Origin: Choanephora cucurbitarum
Lineage: Eukaryota > Mucoromycota > Mucoromycetes > Mucorales > Choanephoraceae
Direction: 5' to 3'
DNA length: 64,000 nt
Assembly: GCA_025331435.1 (NCBI GenBank)
Contig: JAIWNI010000096.1
Location: 1-64,000 of the forward strand
The number at the start of each line of letters is the position of its first letter. Positions within the stretch are counted from its first letter, which is position 1. Position numbers and translations under genes: made by a program. Under the pieces are notes generated by a model. It worked only from the letters and a program-made list of their open reading frames with translations. It was not told the DNA's origin and ran no database searches. This document shows positions 49,466 to 61,795 of this stretch, in pieces.

Positions 49466-52150
49466 GAATAATTAGCTTTTTCTCTCTTTTTAGGCAACGC
49501 TGCCCTTCCTCCTTCTTCGGGAAAGATAACAATACTATACCATTGGTTCTATGACAAAAAGGTAATTGGTTGCTCAGATGCCTTTTGAACCTTGTTGATA
49601 CAATTTGCTCGGACAGTTCTTTGTTATGGCTCTTCGCGATCAGACCACATGCCGGCAAATAGTTTGTCTATGAAGAAGTAGCACTGTACATTAATTTAGG
49701 AGTGACAATGGTTTCCTTTGTTCCCTGGCATACTCAAGAATGTTAGAGTCACCATGTGTGCATCTGACACTATTTGAAAACGGAATCATTGGAGTGACCC
49801 ACAAATTGTTTAGATGATGTCAAAGTCTACTGCAGGAGACTTCAGCACTGCTTAGTTGCGACCATAGGCGTAATAGTTGGATAGACATATTCTTCCAGAT
49901 AGAAAGAGATGGCTTTTTCTTGATGTAAGCCTATGTTGTAACTGTGTTCAGTCTAGCTATAGCTCATTGTTTGCACTAGAGTACTACAATAAAGCATGTA
50001 AAGTGGTATGACTTCTTCAAAATTAGTATTTCAACAAAAGGTTACTTTTATGCTTACACAGTGCGTTTGTCTTTTTATTAAAGAGTTTTGAAGTCATGAA
50101 TATGCATGACTTCTTCAAGGTGCCATTGAAGAGAAACGCTGCAGAGCCTTCAATGTGTCGTAGAGTACATGTATCATATGATATCCAGCATACTCTATAC
50201 AGAACACAGATTTTATTCTGTATTGCCATATTCAATGTACATTGTTTATTAGTCTTTGTACTGAGAAGCACTCCTTTTTTAATCGTGTCTAATCCCTCTT
50301 GACCTGGCAGATGAATTAATCGTATAGCAATAGCTCAGCTGAGGAAAGAGAATTCGCCATGTTTCCCGGTTATATTCATAGTAATACTCATAGTGAAAGT
50401 AGTGTTTATGATGGTATTCATAATGGTATTCATAATGGTATTCATAATGGTATTCATAATGGTATTCATAATGGTATTCATAATGGTATTCATAATGGTA
50501 TTCATAATGGTATTTATAGTGATATTCATAATGGTATTTACAGTTATATTATATATAGTAATGACAATAAGAATAAAAAAACAAAAAGAAGAAGAAGAGT
50601 TCAAGAAAAGGATTCTCAAACAGGCAGTCCAACAGTTGGCTTGATTTTGGCTTCAAGCGATGCTGATGTTTCAGCCTTTGCTTTCTTGTTTAACTGGTTG
50701 ACAAGGGCATCAACTCCTTTCTACAAAATTGAAAACACATTAGTAATCCTTTTTTAAAATGATAAATTGCATGATATAAGTGTACTTACTCTCATCTTGA
50801 TGAAGGCAAGTGTGATTTTGGGCAAGAGGCCAAAATCACTCTCATTTCTCAAAAGTGAGAAAGTCTCTTGTTCGGCGAACACGTAAACACCACAGTCGTT
50901 CAAGAAGCAGCAAAAGACAGAACATTCATAGCCTAAAACAGTACAGTGTTATAAAATAAAGCGTCATTTATACGAAAAAAGAAAGGAAGTATAAATACCT
51001 TCGACAAGAAGACCGAAAGAGATAGGGTTTCTGAACCCTTGAAGCACCTGCTCATCAACCATTCTCTTCATCTCGAGAGCAAGCTTGGACCTATCACTCA
51101 ATACTTGAGAGATCTTTGCTTTGGGCAACTTCACTTCTACGGCCACCAAGCCAACATCGTTTCCATTGTATTCATACAAAATACAGAAGTCAGGCATGAG
51201 CTTCTTGCAGGTATCTTCGCCATCACAGCAGGACGACACACTACTTGACAAAGGTATTCTGCCAGAAGATCTAATCAAGATTTCATTTAGATGACTATAC
51301 AAAGGTCAATAAGCTTCTCTTTACCTAGTGTATGTATATGGACTATCGTCCAAAAAGACGCACTCGACGAAGGGAAGAAGATGCAGGTCAATAAATGACT
51401 CTTCTGTCTTGCTTGCTTTAAAAGAGTTTCGATTCATGAACCTTTCGGCAATCTTGAACAGCATCATGCCATCGCTGTTTTTTGTCTTCTTACATTTCTT
51501 CTTTGCCTTGTGAATCAACATGTCAAGGTCTTCATCATCTTCATCTTCTTCTTTATCACATTCATCTTGTTCGTCTTCTTCTTCTCTTTCCTTCTCGTAA
51601 CGCTAAGAAAGATATAATGATTTAGTTTCTTCTAATCATCTATGTATATGTAAGTCCTCACTTGATTCAAATCAACAAAACTATGCAGAGTATCCGCAGG
51701 AAATTGGATGAATGGCAGCTTCATGGAACTCTTCCTGATTGCCTTGAACACACCGTCGCTAACATTCAAGACAAAGTCACTACGACTCAAGGGCACAGCA
51801 AGCAAACAGGACAGCAAGCTAGTTTTAGTTTCAGATAAATGCACGTTAGTACTCACTTTCAGCTCATATAGAGTGACAAGTAGTTACAGATAGTGGTTTT
51901 CTTTCATGAATGCCTTGCTCTTCACGTATTCAACTGCCTTTTCACGCTCATCTTTGATGGCTTGAGCGACATCAACATCACCGACCTTCCACTAGTTGAA
52001 GAAAAATAGGTTAGATTACTTTGATTTGAGCGAAAATAAAAGAGAAAAGATACTTGCTTCTTCGAAGTACACATTGCTTGCACCATAGCTACGGCAGCAA
52101 ACGACTCTCTCCTTGAAGCTCATTGTGGTGCAATGAGACTTGATATCAAT
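49342..52150 (-). repeat. Right arm of the large inverted repeat
   Basis: Reverse complement of 5803-8432. It includes exons 3-9 of the PD-(D/E)XK-like gene, the 12-bp minisatellite, the 24-nt palindrome and about 1 kb of non-coding DNA. The gene continues beyond the arm into exons 1-2, so this arm is the more complete version. Confidence 0.9.
50400..50560 (-). repeat. 12-bp minisatellite in the right arm
   Basis: Mirror copy of 7215-7375 with the same unit number. Confidence 0.9.
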
Positions 52151-52531
52151 TGCCTGGGCCTAATGAAATACAAACATTAGTGGAGGTACTTAGAAACAGT
52201 AGCTCTTATCTTCATCAAGCTTCATAGGAGAATACTCACCATTGATTTCCAAGCAGCTTCAGGTTTGCCCTTTTTCTATTAATTGGTTAGCAAACAACAC
52301 AGACGCAATACATGCAGTTGTTCTGAAACTACTCACGATGACAACGTCAAGTTCAGCAGCACTTTGGCAGAACATGTTGTACCAAGCCAACAACTCTCCT
52401 ATGTTGCTACTGGTTTGGTTGCTTGCAACGTACTTTTTATTGGATTTGATGTACATTTCAAATGTTGGTACTTCATTGTTTTTTTGGCAGCTTTCAATAA
52501 AGTGTGCCATGTTCTTGTGGTGAGCGTGCAT
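50616..52531 (-). CDS. PD-(D/E)XK nuclease-like protein, nine exons, apparently intact
   Basis: Exons on the minus strand: 52337-52531, 52240-52275, 52058-52159, 51888-51991, 51662-51818, 51325-51602, 50999-51294, 50790-50932, 50616-50720. They close in frame to 471 residues. Intron 3 has a GC-AG donor; intron 6 is only 30 nt. The N-terminal half is helical and unassigned; a highly acidic stretch (EREEEDEQDECDKEEDEDDE) starts exon 6. The C-terminal domain has KKLMPDFCILYEYNGNDVGL followed by VAVEVKLP, matching the PD-x(n)-(D/E)-x-K core of restriction-endonuclease-like folds, then a Lys/Glu helix (DRSKLALEMKRMVDEQ). I do not know a named family. A broken inverted copy lies at 5.8-7.2 kb, so it is multi-copy. 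Role could be transposon-linked or a selfish or defence nuclease; that is inference. Confidence 0.8.
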
Positions 52532-53678
52532 TGTATATAGATAATTTTTGGGTGCAGAGAGAGAAACAGTATATAATTGAGGGCTAAAAGCAAATAAAAT
52601 AAATTAAAAGAAAGAGTTAAAGGATAATGCGACACTTTGCGATGATCAAGACTTTTGTATCTTTTGTTGCCGGAGAGCAAATATCAGGGTACTGTTCTCA
52701 GCTGACTTTGACTTTGGTGAAACGTACTCTCTGACTGCTACCTTGGTGTTGATCTGGTTTTTGTTTGTGAGATCAAACGTTTCAAACACTGTTAAAAAAT
52801 CAATTGCACTGCTGCGTAATCTCAGAAAAGTTCTTTGTATTCGAGTATACTTGTAACCCTGAGTCGAGATATTGACAAAATTTACAAAGCTCTTGCAGAT
52901 AGACACTGTGCCAACCAAATCAGATTTGAATACGACGCCATTGCCTGTTTCTGTTGCAGCCTTCTTCTGTCATTGCCCTTTAGTCTTCTGAATGGGGTCA
53001 TGCAACGCAATATTGTTTGCTTATGTAACAGTCTTATGGTTGACATGTGTGTTACATACGGTTATTATAATCTGTCAACTCTATTTTTGAATTACTTCAA
53101 ATATTCTGCATATTGCAAGTAAGAAGGAAAGAAAAATAAGAGGAAAAGGGAGATAATGATTCAGTTCTTGACTAACAACACAATTATTTAAGTATTTTCT
53201 CTTCCTATTCATCAGAAGCCAAGTATCCATCTTGGCTAGAACAAGAGAGCAAGTTGTATTTCTTAAATCTTTTCACAATAATCAATCATATTGCATGAAA
53301 GCAAAAAAGGAAATAAAGGATAGTGCTGTGCAACAAGTGATGCATGACATACTCTCAAACCTGTTTTCTTCCCTTAGGTAATTGTTCTCTTGTATGTTTA
53401 TATTTCCTGGTAGACTTGCTTTCAAATTCCGTCAATGTGGCTTTTTAAAGGTAGATATAGTTTTTATTTTTGAAGCAATTTTGTTCAATTTTTAGAGTAA
53501 CAAGCCCAAAAAAAAAAGGGGGAAAAATTAAAGCAAAAAATGAAATGAAAAAATAAAAAAGCTAACGTTGTGTATCTGAGGTGCGGGTGTTGTTAGCATA
53601 CTTATCTTTGAGTTGTTGTATGGCTGTAAACGCATTTTCGTATGACTTGAGCACAATGCTAATATCAGCATCAGTTGC
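52532..53678. other. Interval between nuclease-like gene and MULE relic
   Basis: A minus-strand frame at 52646-52918 (90 codons) is fairly protein-like (SICKSFVNFVNISTQGYKYT, then FETFDLTNKNQINTKVAVRE), but no adjoining exon or family was found. The rest is AT-rich with no supported feature. Confidence 0.3.
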
Positions 53679-55721
53679 TTAACTAGACATTCTAGTTAGA
53701 TCAGTATTGAAGTAATGCAATGTCTTTTCAATTTGTACGCATCGTTCAGCTTTGATCTTCACTGTACTTCTTGTTTCTTGCTGAACCTCATCAGTCACAT
53801 TGGCAGATATACTTTCTTCGGCAGCAGGTAAGGAAGCAGGGGGGGGAGATAAGCTTTCAAACAAAGAAAACGAGCAAGCAAGCACATATGCTTGCAAGGT
53901 CTATGCCGATGTTTGAAGTTCAAGCAAGAACAAGAAATAACAAGAAATAACAAGAAATAACAAGAAATAACAAGAAGACTGACATTGACTACAACATCAT
54001 ACACAGCCTCTTCCTCAGAAAACGGCAAAACTTGCTACTCACCGCATTTATCCTCTAAATTTCCCAAAGAACGACTAATCATTGCCGAGACTTCATCGGC
54101 AGTCAACTTCTCTGTCTCCATCTCTCTAACCCTTTGCATCGTCTGATACTTACTCATTGCTTCATTGTTACTGAGGATATGATCGGCTCCTTGACGCAAA
54201 AAGTATTCAACCTCTTCCACAAGAATAAAAACAAGTTTACTCAGTCTTCTGTTTCTTTTCCTCCAAAGAAAAACAGTTTTTCAGTTGGTTATGCCACGAT
54301 CCAATGTGATTGTTAATGAGCATATGCAAAAACTGATTTTCATGGTAGGCTCTACTCCACACATTCATAACATCTTCATGAAACCAGTTTCTCTTGAGAT
54401 AATCAATCAACTCACTGTGGGCAGCGTAATCTACAATGAATTGGTTAGTTTTCTGATGAAATATCTCCAAATCATCTTTATAAACTATCTACGAAAGAGC
54501 ACGACGTATAGCAGTTCGAAGAAGCTTGTTTTCGGCAGGAATACCACTAGGTGCTTTGCAGAAAATGTCTATTTTTCTACTTCAAGCTTGCAAGACGTGA
54601 AAGACACAGTATTGGATGCTGGCTCAAGGGAAGACTACGCTGATAGCTTGAACTTCAGCCTTGCAACAATCAGTGGTGAGTTGCTTGGGATCAGCTAACA
54701 CATTGGAAGACTTCAAAAATTGAAGCCATTGAACAATTGGGGCTACAGGTTGGTCGTTAGTCATCGTGTATGCAACAGGCCAACCACGACAGATTTCTTC
54801 ATCGCGAATTAGCAAGGTGTACATAACAACATCAACACCTTGTGATACATCATGAGTTGCATCCATACAAAAAGAGATGGCGTTTCTCATCTTTGTTTGC
54901 TGCAAAGGAGAAGAAAAACCGAGACCAAAAAGATTGGCATTGCCACTGCAAATAAAAAGACCGACAGTAAAAACCAAGAAGTTTCTTTCTGGAAGTTTGG
55001 TTTCTAGCCACATCTTGAACGAAACGAAGTGATCGCTATCCAATCGGTAGAAACGCTCATTAACCTATAAAGTAACAAATTAAATTAGACAGGCCCGCAA
55101 AATAAAATTTAAAGGTAGTACCTTGTTCATCAAATTCCAAACGTCGTGATAATTCACTCTTCTCTCATTCTTGCTGCCGTACTTATCCATTTCACGAAAA
55201 ATATTGATTCTGGTCTGACTAGCAGATTTGAAGATGTTTTGCAATTCATTTTGAATCTTCCATAGGTACCTTCTTGAAAGGGGAAGACAACAAAGATCAT
55301 CGACTTGATCACCAGGAACATGGAATGCGTGTTCCTGAACAACGGGAATGAAATGATACACTTCGGATTCCTTGAAGCAGCACTTGATGCTAAGGAAAGC
55401 AGTGTATCCAGCCTTCTTCAATATCTTCTGGGTAGGCCTGCCTTCATCACGGGCAACAGAAGCATAACTGCCACTACGATGACAGATAAACTTGGCAAAT
55501 TATCTCATTCTGATGTTCTTTTGAAGAGCTTCTTGAGCATTCATAGAAGTGGGCTGTTTGTTTGAGTTAAAAACGATCCACTTCATAGCGCACAATTCAA
55601 GATACTCTTGCCAGTCTGAGGCATTGACCTTGATGGAGTGAGTCAATGCATAAACACCGGAGATTGTACCGGGAAAAAGGGCTTTGTAAGTATAGATGAT
55701 TTCGTTGTTAATAGCAGACAT
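53679..55721 (-). pseudogene. MULE transposase with SWIM zinc finger, decayed
   Basis: The minus strand encodes a Mutator-like transposase. Order: FAR1-like region (CAMKWIVFNSNKQPTS, then a TAA, then FAKFICHRSGSYASVARDEG), DDE core with SFCMDATHDVSQGVDVVMYT and LTTDCCKAEVQAISVVFP, then QYCVFHVLQ, LKRNWFHEDVMNVWSRAYHE and NNHIGSWHNQLK, a helical stretch LVFILVEEVEYFLRQGADHI, and a SWIM-type finger CSCLNFKHRHRPCKH. At least four nonsense codons and one frameshift (near 54278) break it. One GT-AG intron (around 55070-55120) is recognisable. Such proteins cut and move MULE DNA transposons. It lies about 1.1 kb upstream of the nuclease-like gene, same strand. Confidence 0.85.
53925..53972 (+). repeat. 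10-bp tandem repeat (AACAAGAAAT)n
   Basis: Four units in tandem inside or next to the last intron of the MULE relic. Confidence 0.85.
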
Positions 55722-55859
55722 TATCTTAATCGCGTAAAAAGTACAGTTTCGACTTGAAACGAAAGGTTTTTTTTTGGAAAAGTTTATTGAAGGGGTATTA
55801 ACTGCCCATTAGGGGAATTAGAAAGTAAGTCTACGTGGAAATAGAGACTTACCTCTCGC

Positions 55860-57130
55860 TGCATTTCTGACAGCTGCAGGCTCTATCCCTAGATCTCCTT
55901 CCGATGAAACCTTGCCTAATCAGTTTACCTGTCTCGCTTTACCGTTGATGGAAATTTTGTACCATTTCCACATCGTCAACCTTTGTTTTCAGTCAAATGA
56001 TACGACCGCTTTGGGTGGCGGACATCTTCATCATGGATTTGGTCACTCGTCGACTATGCTTCCGTTTGCGATCTGAAGGTCGGTATCCCCGCCTACTGGC
56101 TCGTATTCAGAAAACAGTTGCCCAGGCAGCCTTAATACTTTCACCTTTCTTAACAGTCAGATTGATCCACTCGGTCTCTATTGACGCCACTGAATACCTT
56201 GACTTCCCTCCTTTCACAACCGCTCTTTCCTATCGTAATACTCCTCTTTTAGTCTTGTCAAAACGCTCTCTAAAATAAATTTTCAAACATGCGGTGGCGG
56301 CCCCTCTCGCCTCACCACTACATCCGATCCCTCCACAACATTGGAAGCGTTTCTTGATCTCCTTTATGATTGGCCCTACCTGCGCTTTCTGGTACCACAT
56401 AGTCCATGATACGATCTCCACCAGGTCTTCATTACACCGCATTATGTCTGATACCGTCGGCGACGACCATTGCCCCCCCTACTGCTACAACACCGAGACA
56501 GCCTGCCATATGTTGTTCATGTGGGGCATCAAGAGCCATGTATGGTAGCGTGCTTTTTCTCGCTATATCAGGAGCCCGGATAGAGTCTTGCTCTCTACAT
56601 TGTTCGAAGACACTCGTCTCCCTTCTTTCCTACTTTACACCATAAGCGATTATTCTGTCAAACTCAATATATGCCAATTGATGAGCGTAATTGTCTTCAG
56701 TGTCTGATCTACTCATTGACGCAAACACTTTTCTGCGACTCCTTTTCACCCTGATCGTATCTTCTGTAATATCCTGGAAAAAGTGTACACTCTGAATCAG
56801 ATAACCAACTTCAGTTTAGATTAAGTTTCCACTTTTTAGAATCTGGTTACTGCTTAGCACACTGGCTTTTTACTTTTCTTTTTGGTATATGGTGCATGAA
56901 ATAGTGGACGCTCATAATTCACTATTCAAAATTCAGAAATAGACTTTTGGTCTCAATTACCTTTGAAAACCCGACAAACATAATCCATGGACTTGTTCAA
57001 AAATTAAAACAACAACTGTAAAGTTCAGAGAGGCTAGTCTCTTCAACAAACTGTCAACATTTGACATTGTTCAATTCAGTTGTTAATATGGTTTCAATAA
57101 TCAAACTGTCATATGCTTCACACTATTTAG
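55860..57130 (+). pseudogene. Decayed LINE fragment (RT C-terminal part), tentative
   Basis: Plus-strand frames shifted by stops contain pieces like the C-terminal region of a LINE ORF2: a His/Cys-rich area around 56480-56740 and, near 56860, LAFYFSFWYMVHEIVDAHNS, which resembles the Trp/His-rich tail of LINE B (SIWRAHWNEVFNS). The sequence is GC-richer than its flanks, as for the other LINE fragments. There is no YADD motif and no clear end, so the assignment is weak. Confidence 0.35.
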
Positions 57131-57227
57131 AGTCAAAAAAAAAAGGGGGAAAATAGCAACATACATGTAGTGTCGATTTCTTTCTTTTTTAATTCTTAAG
57201 ATAAATATTTACAAAATTAGATTGACT

Positions 57228-58949
57228 TTAGTCTTCTAAAGATAACTTGAGTGACGGTAAAACGAGCTTGTTGCGTTTGCTCAAAAGTTGGTCGTGAATA
57301 GCATTCATGGCCGTCACTGCACTGCGCTCATCAATGACACAAGAAATGTTGATTTCAGAAGAACCTTGAGAGATCATTTCGATATTGACACCTGCAGAGG
57401 CTAAGGTGCTAAACATCATACCAGCAATACCCACCATGTTCTTCATCTGCTTACCGACAAGCGATAAGATAGCAAGATCCTTAATGACATCCACTCGTCC
57501 CACTGAACGCAAATCAGCAATGACATGATCCAATTCCTTGTCCATACTGTCTTCACCCAAAGCCATAGACACATGCACTTCTGATGTTGAAATCAAATCG
57601 ACCACGACACCATATCGATCCAAGGTAGAGAAAATCTTGGCAAAGAAACCATGGCTGACACTCTTACGGTTGGAGTGAACGTTGAGAACGATGACGTGAT
57701 CCTTGATGGTGACGGCAGTAGGATACTTGCGAGAGAGATCCAAAGAATAACCGTTTTCAGCCAATACTTTAGGTGAATGAGGAGGTGTAGAAGTACCGTC
57801 CTTGGAGACGATATCGGTAGGGAAAATGATAGTGCCCTGACCTCGAGGATTTTCAACGTTCTTGATGCGAATGGGAATATGAGAACGAATGACTTGTTCC
57901 ATGGTGAAAGGGTGAATGACTTCAGAACCATAATAGGTCAATTCTGCTGCTTCTTCAGGAGTGATGATAGGTAAAAGACGAGCAGACTTGACTTTACGAG
58001 GGTCGGCTGTGAAAATACCATCTACCTCCTTCCAGATTTGTAATTCTTCAGCAGATAGACCTACAGCTGTCAATGCTGCACAAAGATCTGTGTAACCACG
58101 TCCGACTGTGCTCAATAAACTACCAGGGACAATACCAAAGAAACCTAAAAAGGGTCAAAGTATTAGATAAACACAAACAAACAAAAACCCAAATAACACA
58201 TACCAGTAACCACAGGAACTTTGTTTCCACATTGCTCAACAGCTGCAGCCATCTTTCTGGTCAAATAATCGTAGAATTCTTGGTCTAATTTATCGAAATC
58301 CTTATCAATGATGTTTTCAAATGATACAAATTGTGCATCCACATCCTATTAAACAAATCCATATCAGCCATCTATCCATAGTGTCATTACTAAAAAAATA
58401 CTTTACTCTATCCTGTAAAACAGCAGCCACAATTCGACAAGATAGTTTCTCGCCAACACCAATGATGATATCTTTGGATCTAGGTGAGATTTCATTGATG
58501 ATTTGAGCAGCTTCTAAAAACGATCTAAGCTTGTCACAATCAGATCGAATATCTTGTTCAAGTTGTTGTCTAATTTCATCGTCACGAATCATTTCAACAG
58601 TCACCTGAAGGTGGTCTTCCAACAGGGCAGAGACGATCTCAAGGTATTCTTTGGATCCAGGCTTTAAAGCGTCATTGGCAGCACGAATAAGACGGTTTGT
58701 TGTTCCTGTCTGCTTGTCTTTTCCACTTCTAGCTGAACAAACTACTACAAGGCGATTTTGTTTGACATATTCTCTATACAAAAAAAAATTAGTTTCTCTC
58801 TCTTTTTTTTAAGGCCATTTAGAGATAATATCTTACTTGATCACTTCATTAGCAATATTATCTAAAAATTTGCCAACACTGGTACCACCAAACTTTTGAA
58901 CGATCCAAGGAAGTCCAGGTGAATTGTTGAAAGTGAATGTACGAGCCAT
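57228..58949 (-). CDS. HOM3: Aspartokinase
   Basis: This enzyme phosphorylates aspartate, the first step to threonine, methionine and isoleucine in fungi. Four exons (58837-58949, 58407-58773, 58204-58345, 57228-58144) give 512 residues, near the length of yeast Hom3 (527). The N-terminal kinase motif is WIVQKFGGTSVGKFLDNIAN; then VVVCSARSGKDKQTGTTNRL, TGFFGIVPGSLLSTVGRGYT, and VDGIFTADPRKVKSARLLPI. The regulatory C-terminus has two ACT-type domains (VIVLNVHSNRKSVSHGFFAK and AILSLVGKQMKNMVGIAGMM). It is monofunctional, not fused to homoserine dehydrogenase, as usual for fungi. A perfect Gcn4-type site lies 131 bp upstream of the start codon. Confidence 0.96.
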
Positions 58950-59079
58950 AGTCTATGTCAAGAAATGGAAAAAAAAAGGGGGAGAAATGAAGGAAGGAGA
59001 AAAAAAAAAGAGCGAAATATGGAAAATATATAAATATGAAAGTAGATAAATGCTCCAATAATCTGTTCAATTAGAAAAG

Positions 59080-59086
59080 TGAGTCA
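59080..59086 (-). promoter_or_regulatory. Gcn4-type site TGAGTCA upstream of aspartokinase
   Basis: The palindromic bZIP site TGAGTCA (TGACTCA on the other strand) lies 131 bp before the aspartokinase start. General amino acid control by Gcn4/CPC1 through this site is established for yeast and Neurospora amino-acid genes; here it is an inference. Confidence 0.6.
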
Positions 59087-61795
59087 AATTGACATTAAAC
59101 GAACCAATGTGAAGACAGGATCAAATCCTTTTAAAGATCAGCTTATCTTCAATCGGAGAGAGTCGTACAATGACATTGCAGCTCTAATACCTACATACAC
59201 AATTCAATTGGATAAACGTTGTGCGGAACCATTCAAATAAGGAAAATAGTTCAAATCAAAGGGAAAAAGGTTGAAATGATAGAGAAGAAAAGAGAAGTAG
59301 TCTGTTATGTAGCAGTAGTCATCATGTGTATTGATCAAAGATTCTATTTCTAGGCATAACTACTACCTCATGTGTTTGACTTGGTTCTAGGAATACAACT
59401 ATAGACTATGCTTTACACACAAGAAATCTTTCTCGATGTGTAGCCGATGTTTCTCTCTTCTGTTAGATGAGTTAGACTTAAGGTCGCAACTAAGACTCTC
59501 CATCAATAAGGTTTGTCTTGTTTCAGAAGTTTTTTTAAGAAACTTATTATTGTGAAACAGGCATCTGCAGCCACATTACATGCTTTCTTAGTGGGGCTAT
59601 TCTGTACAAAATGCAAGTACATTATACGCTTAACTAGAGAGTGCGTTTATAAGGAATGAAAATTGCCTCAATCACTGAGGCGCCATTTGATTTTGAAAGC
59701 AAGCTTACTCTAAAAATATATACTTGAAGGATAGCAATACTCTTAAACGAAGCGACTACTTTTTATTGACCAGACTGCATTTATACTCTGATGCTCTTTT
59801 GTCTTCACTATAATCAGTTAACTAAAGAACTTATTGGTTTTAGCTCAATGGACTAAGAAAAAGAAACTAAAACAAGTTTATCGCTTCTTATGCTGGCCGT
59901 CTATTGATCAGACAAATGCCCATAAAATATTGAACAAAGAAGCAAGGAGTCTGATCTTACAGCAGGTCCTTCTTATTAGTTGAAGACCAAAAAAAATAAT
60001 TTGTATTGTTGAAACTGGATAAGGTCTATGCATAAAAATAAATTTAGCTGCAGATCTTTTCAAAGTGTAGACATCACAGTCTATACAGCATCTCCCATTC
60101 TTCTTTTTTTTTGGTAAATGATAGTCGCATAAAATCAAACAATTTTAATTACATTGTAAAAGAAAGAAATGATTTTATTGTAGTTGAATCCACTCATTCT
60201 TTATCCAATAAAGAAAAAGTGAAAAACAATAAAAGAGATCCAAAGCCTAGCAAAGGAGCTAAAGAAGAAAAAAAATGTAATGTATGTTGCTATCGAATTC
60301 CAGTTGAAAATCGCACCGGACTACTGCAAGAAGGTATAGCTTTATACCTAGGTGATTTTTAAGACAATGCGTTCTTATGCTTTACGCCGGATAGTCAATT
60401 CTGTATAGGTTAGTATGGAGTTACCATTTTTGTGCTGTATTCATCAGTAAGCTATGCAGATAGAAAGCTTAAAACATCCCTAACCACAGCGTACTGCAGC
60501 TCTCTTTTTTTTTCCCAGAAGATTGTTAAAAGCACAAATCAAAACCTGCATCTAAGTCTAATATTAACCCTAAATAAGGAAAGAGAATTAGACTCTGTCA
60601 GGTTAAATCCATAGACAACATTTAATTGTCCTTTGCTATGATATCTGCCGTATGATGAGAAACAGTTGGGAGGGCTATAAAAAAGGGGGGGGAGAGAGAA
60701 ACAGATAGTCAGGAACATGTTTTCCTTTTAGTATGTTGGAATGAAGATAAGGGAAGATGAACACTGATCAGTAACCTCTCTTTAGTCTAAATAAACAACA
60801 AACACACTAGCATGTTTGTTTGTTGCTCAGAACAAGTTATATGCCTTGCCCGGATAATAAGGAGGCATTACACTGTATCTTATGGCTTTCAATAGGCTCA
60901 ATGTGCTCTTCTGGTGTTTATAAGGTAAAATAGGAGCTACTCTTTGACTGTGCAGTTATTTAAAAAAAGAAAGGGTGATAGCAGATGACAGCTACAATGA
61001 AAGTAAGGCAACCTTATTTTGTTGTATGCTATTCTATTGTCAATTAACATAAAGTCGAATAAGGCTTTTCTTTGTGACCACTATCAATGATTAGAACCAA
61101 TAGCGAACAAACAAACACATGCTCTTCTCACTCTTGCCAAACAGTAAACCATGATCTAATTCTGAAGCAGGTCGATGAGATGGCTGACAGGAGAGAGCAA
61201 GATCTTGTATAAATCAGAAGGTAACATCGAAAGAGTTAATAAATTTGAAAGAAGATTTTCTCTATGCACGAGATCAAAGCATGATCTTTTTTTTTTTTAG
61301 AGAGAGACATCAGTGGCTTCCAGTTTAATATAATTCCAATTAAGCCTACGTTATAGACAGAAAAGAAAGCAAAAATACTAATTGAACTTGAAAAGAGTCT
61401 CCTATTGACAATGAACTGTAGATATGCTTACTAATCTTATAAACTATACTCTTTACAATAAGATGGGGCTGGTAGAGTTTAGTTGGCTTTTTAGACAAGT
61501 TCCCAAAACTCGCGTTTTCATAGAAAAGAGAGACATTTGCATAAAGCAACTCATTAATGTGACTTTTTTATGATATCAAATAATGATGCTTTGATCCAGT
61601 CATTTCATAGCTATTTTAAAGCAACAAAGTTGAAATTAAAAAAAAAAAAAGTGGCTAAACCTTTTGAATTTCAGATAGATTTAATTGACTGAGTTACACG
61701 TCGAGATCTCCCTTTTTTCTTTTTTTTCTTTTTTGTTTGTATTACTTGTGATTTTTCCCTCTTTTTTTTTTTACTTTTTTTTTTGAAGAATAAGC
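59087..61795. other. Long intergenic region
   Basis: No gene can be supported. An 83-codon plus-strand frame at 60111-60362 is lysine-rich with a Cys pair (KCNVCC) and no recognised domain. The last 150 bp before 61796 is T/C-rich with several T8-T11 runs, typical of a promoter leader here. Confidence 0.4.
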
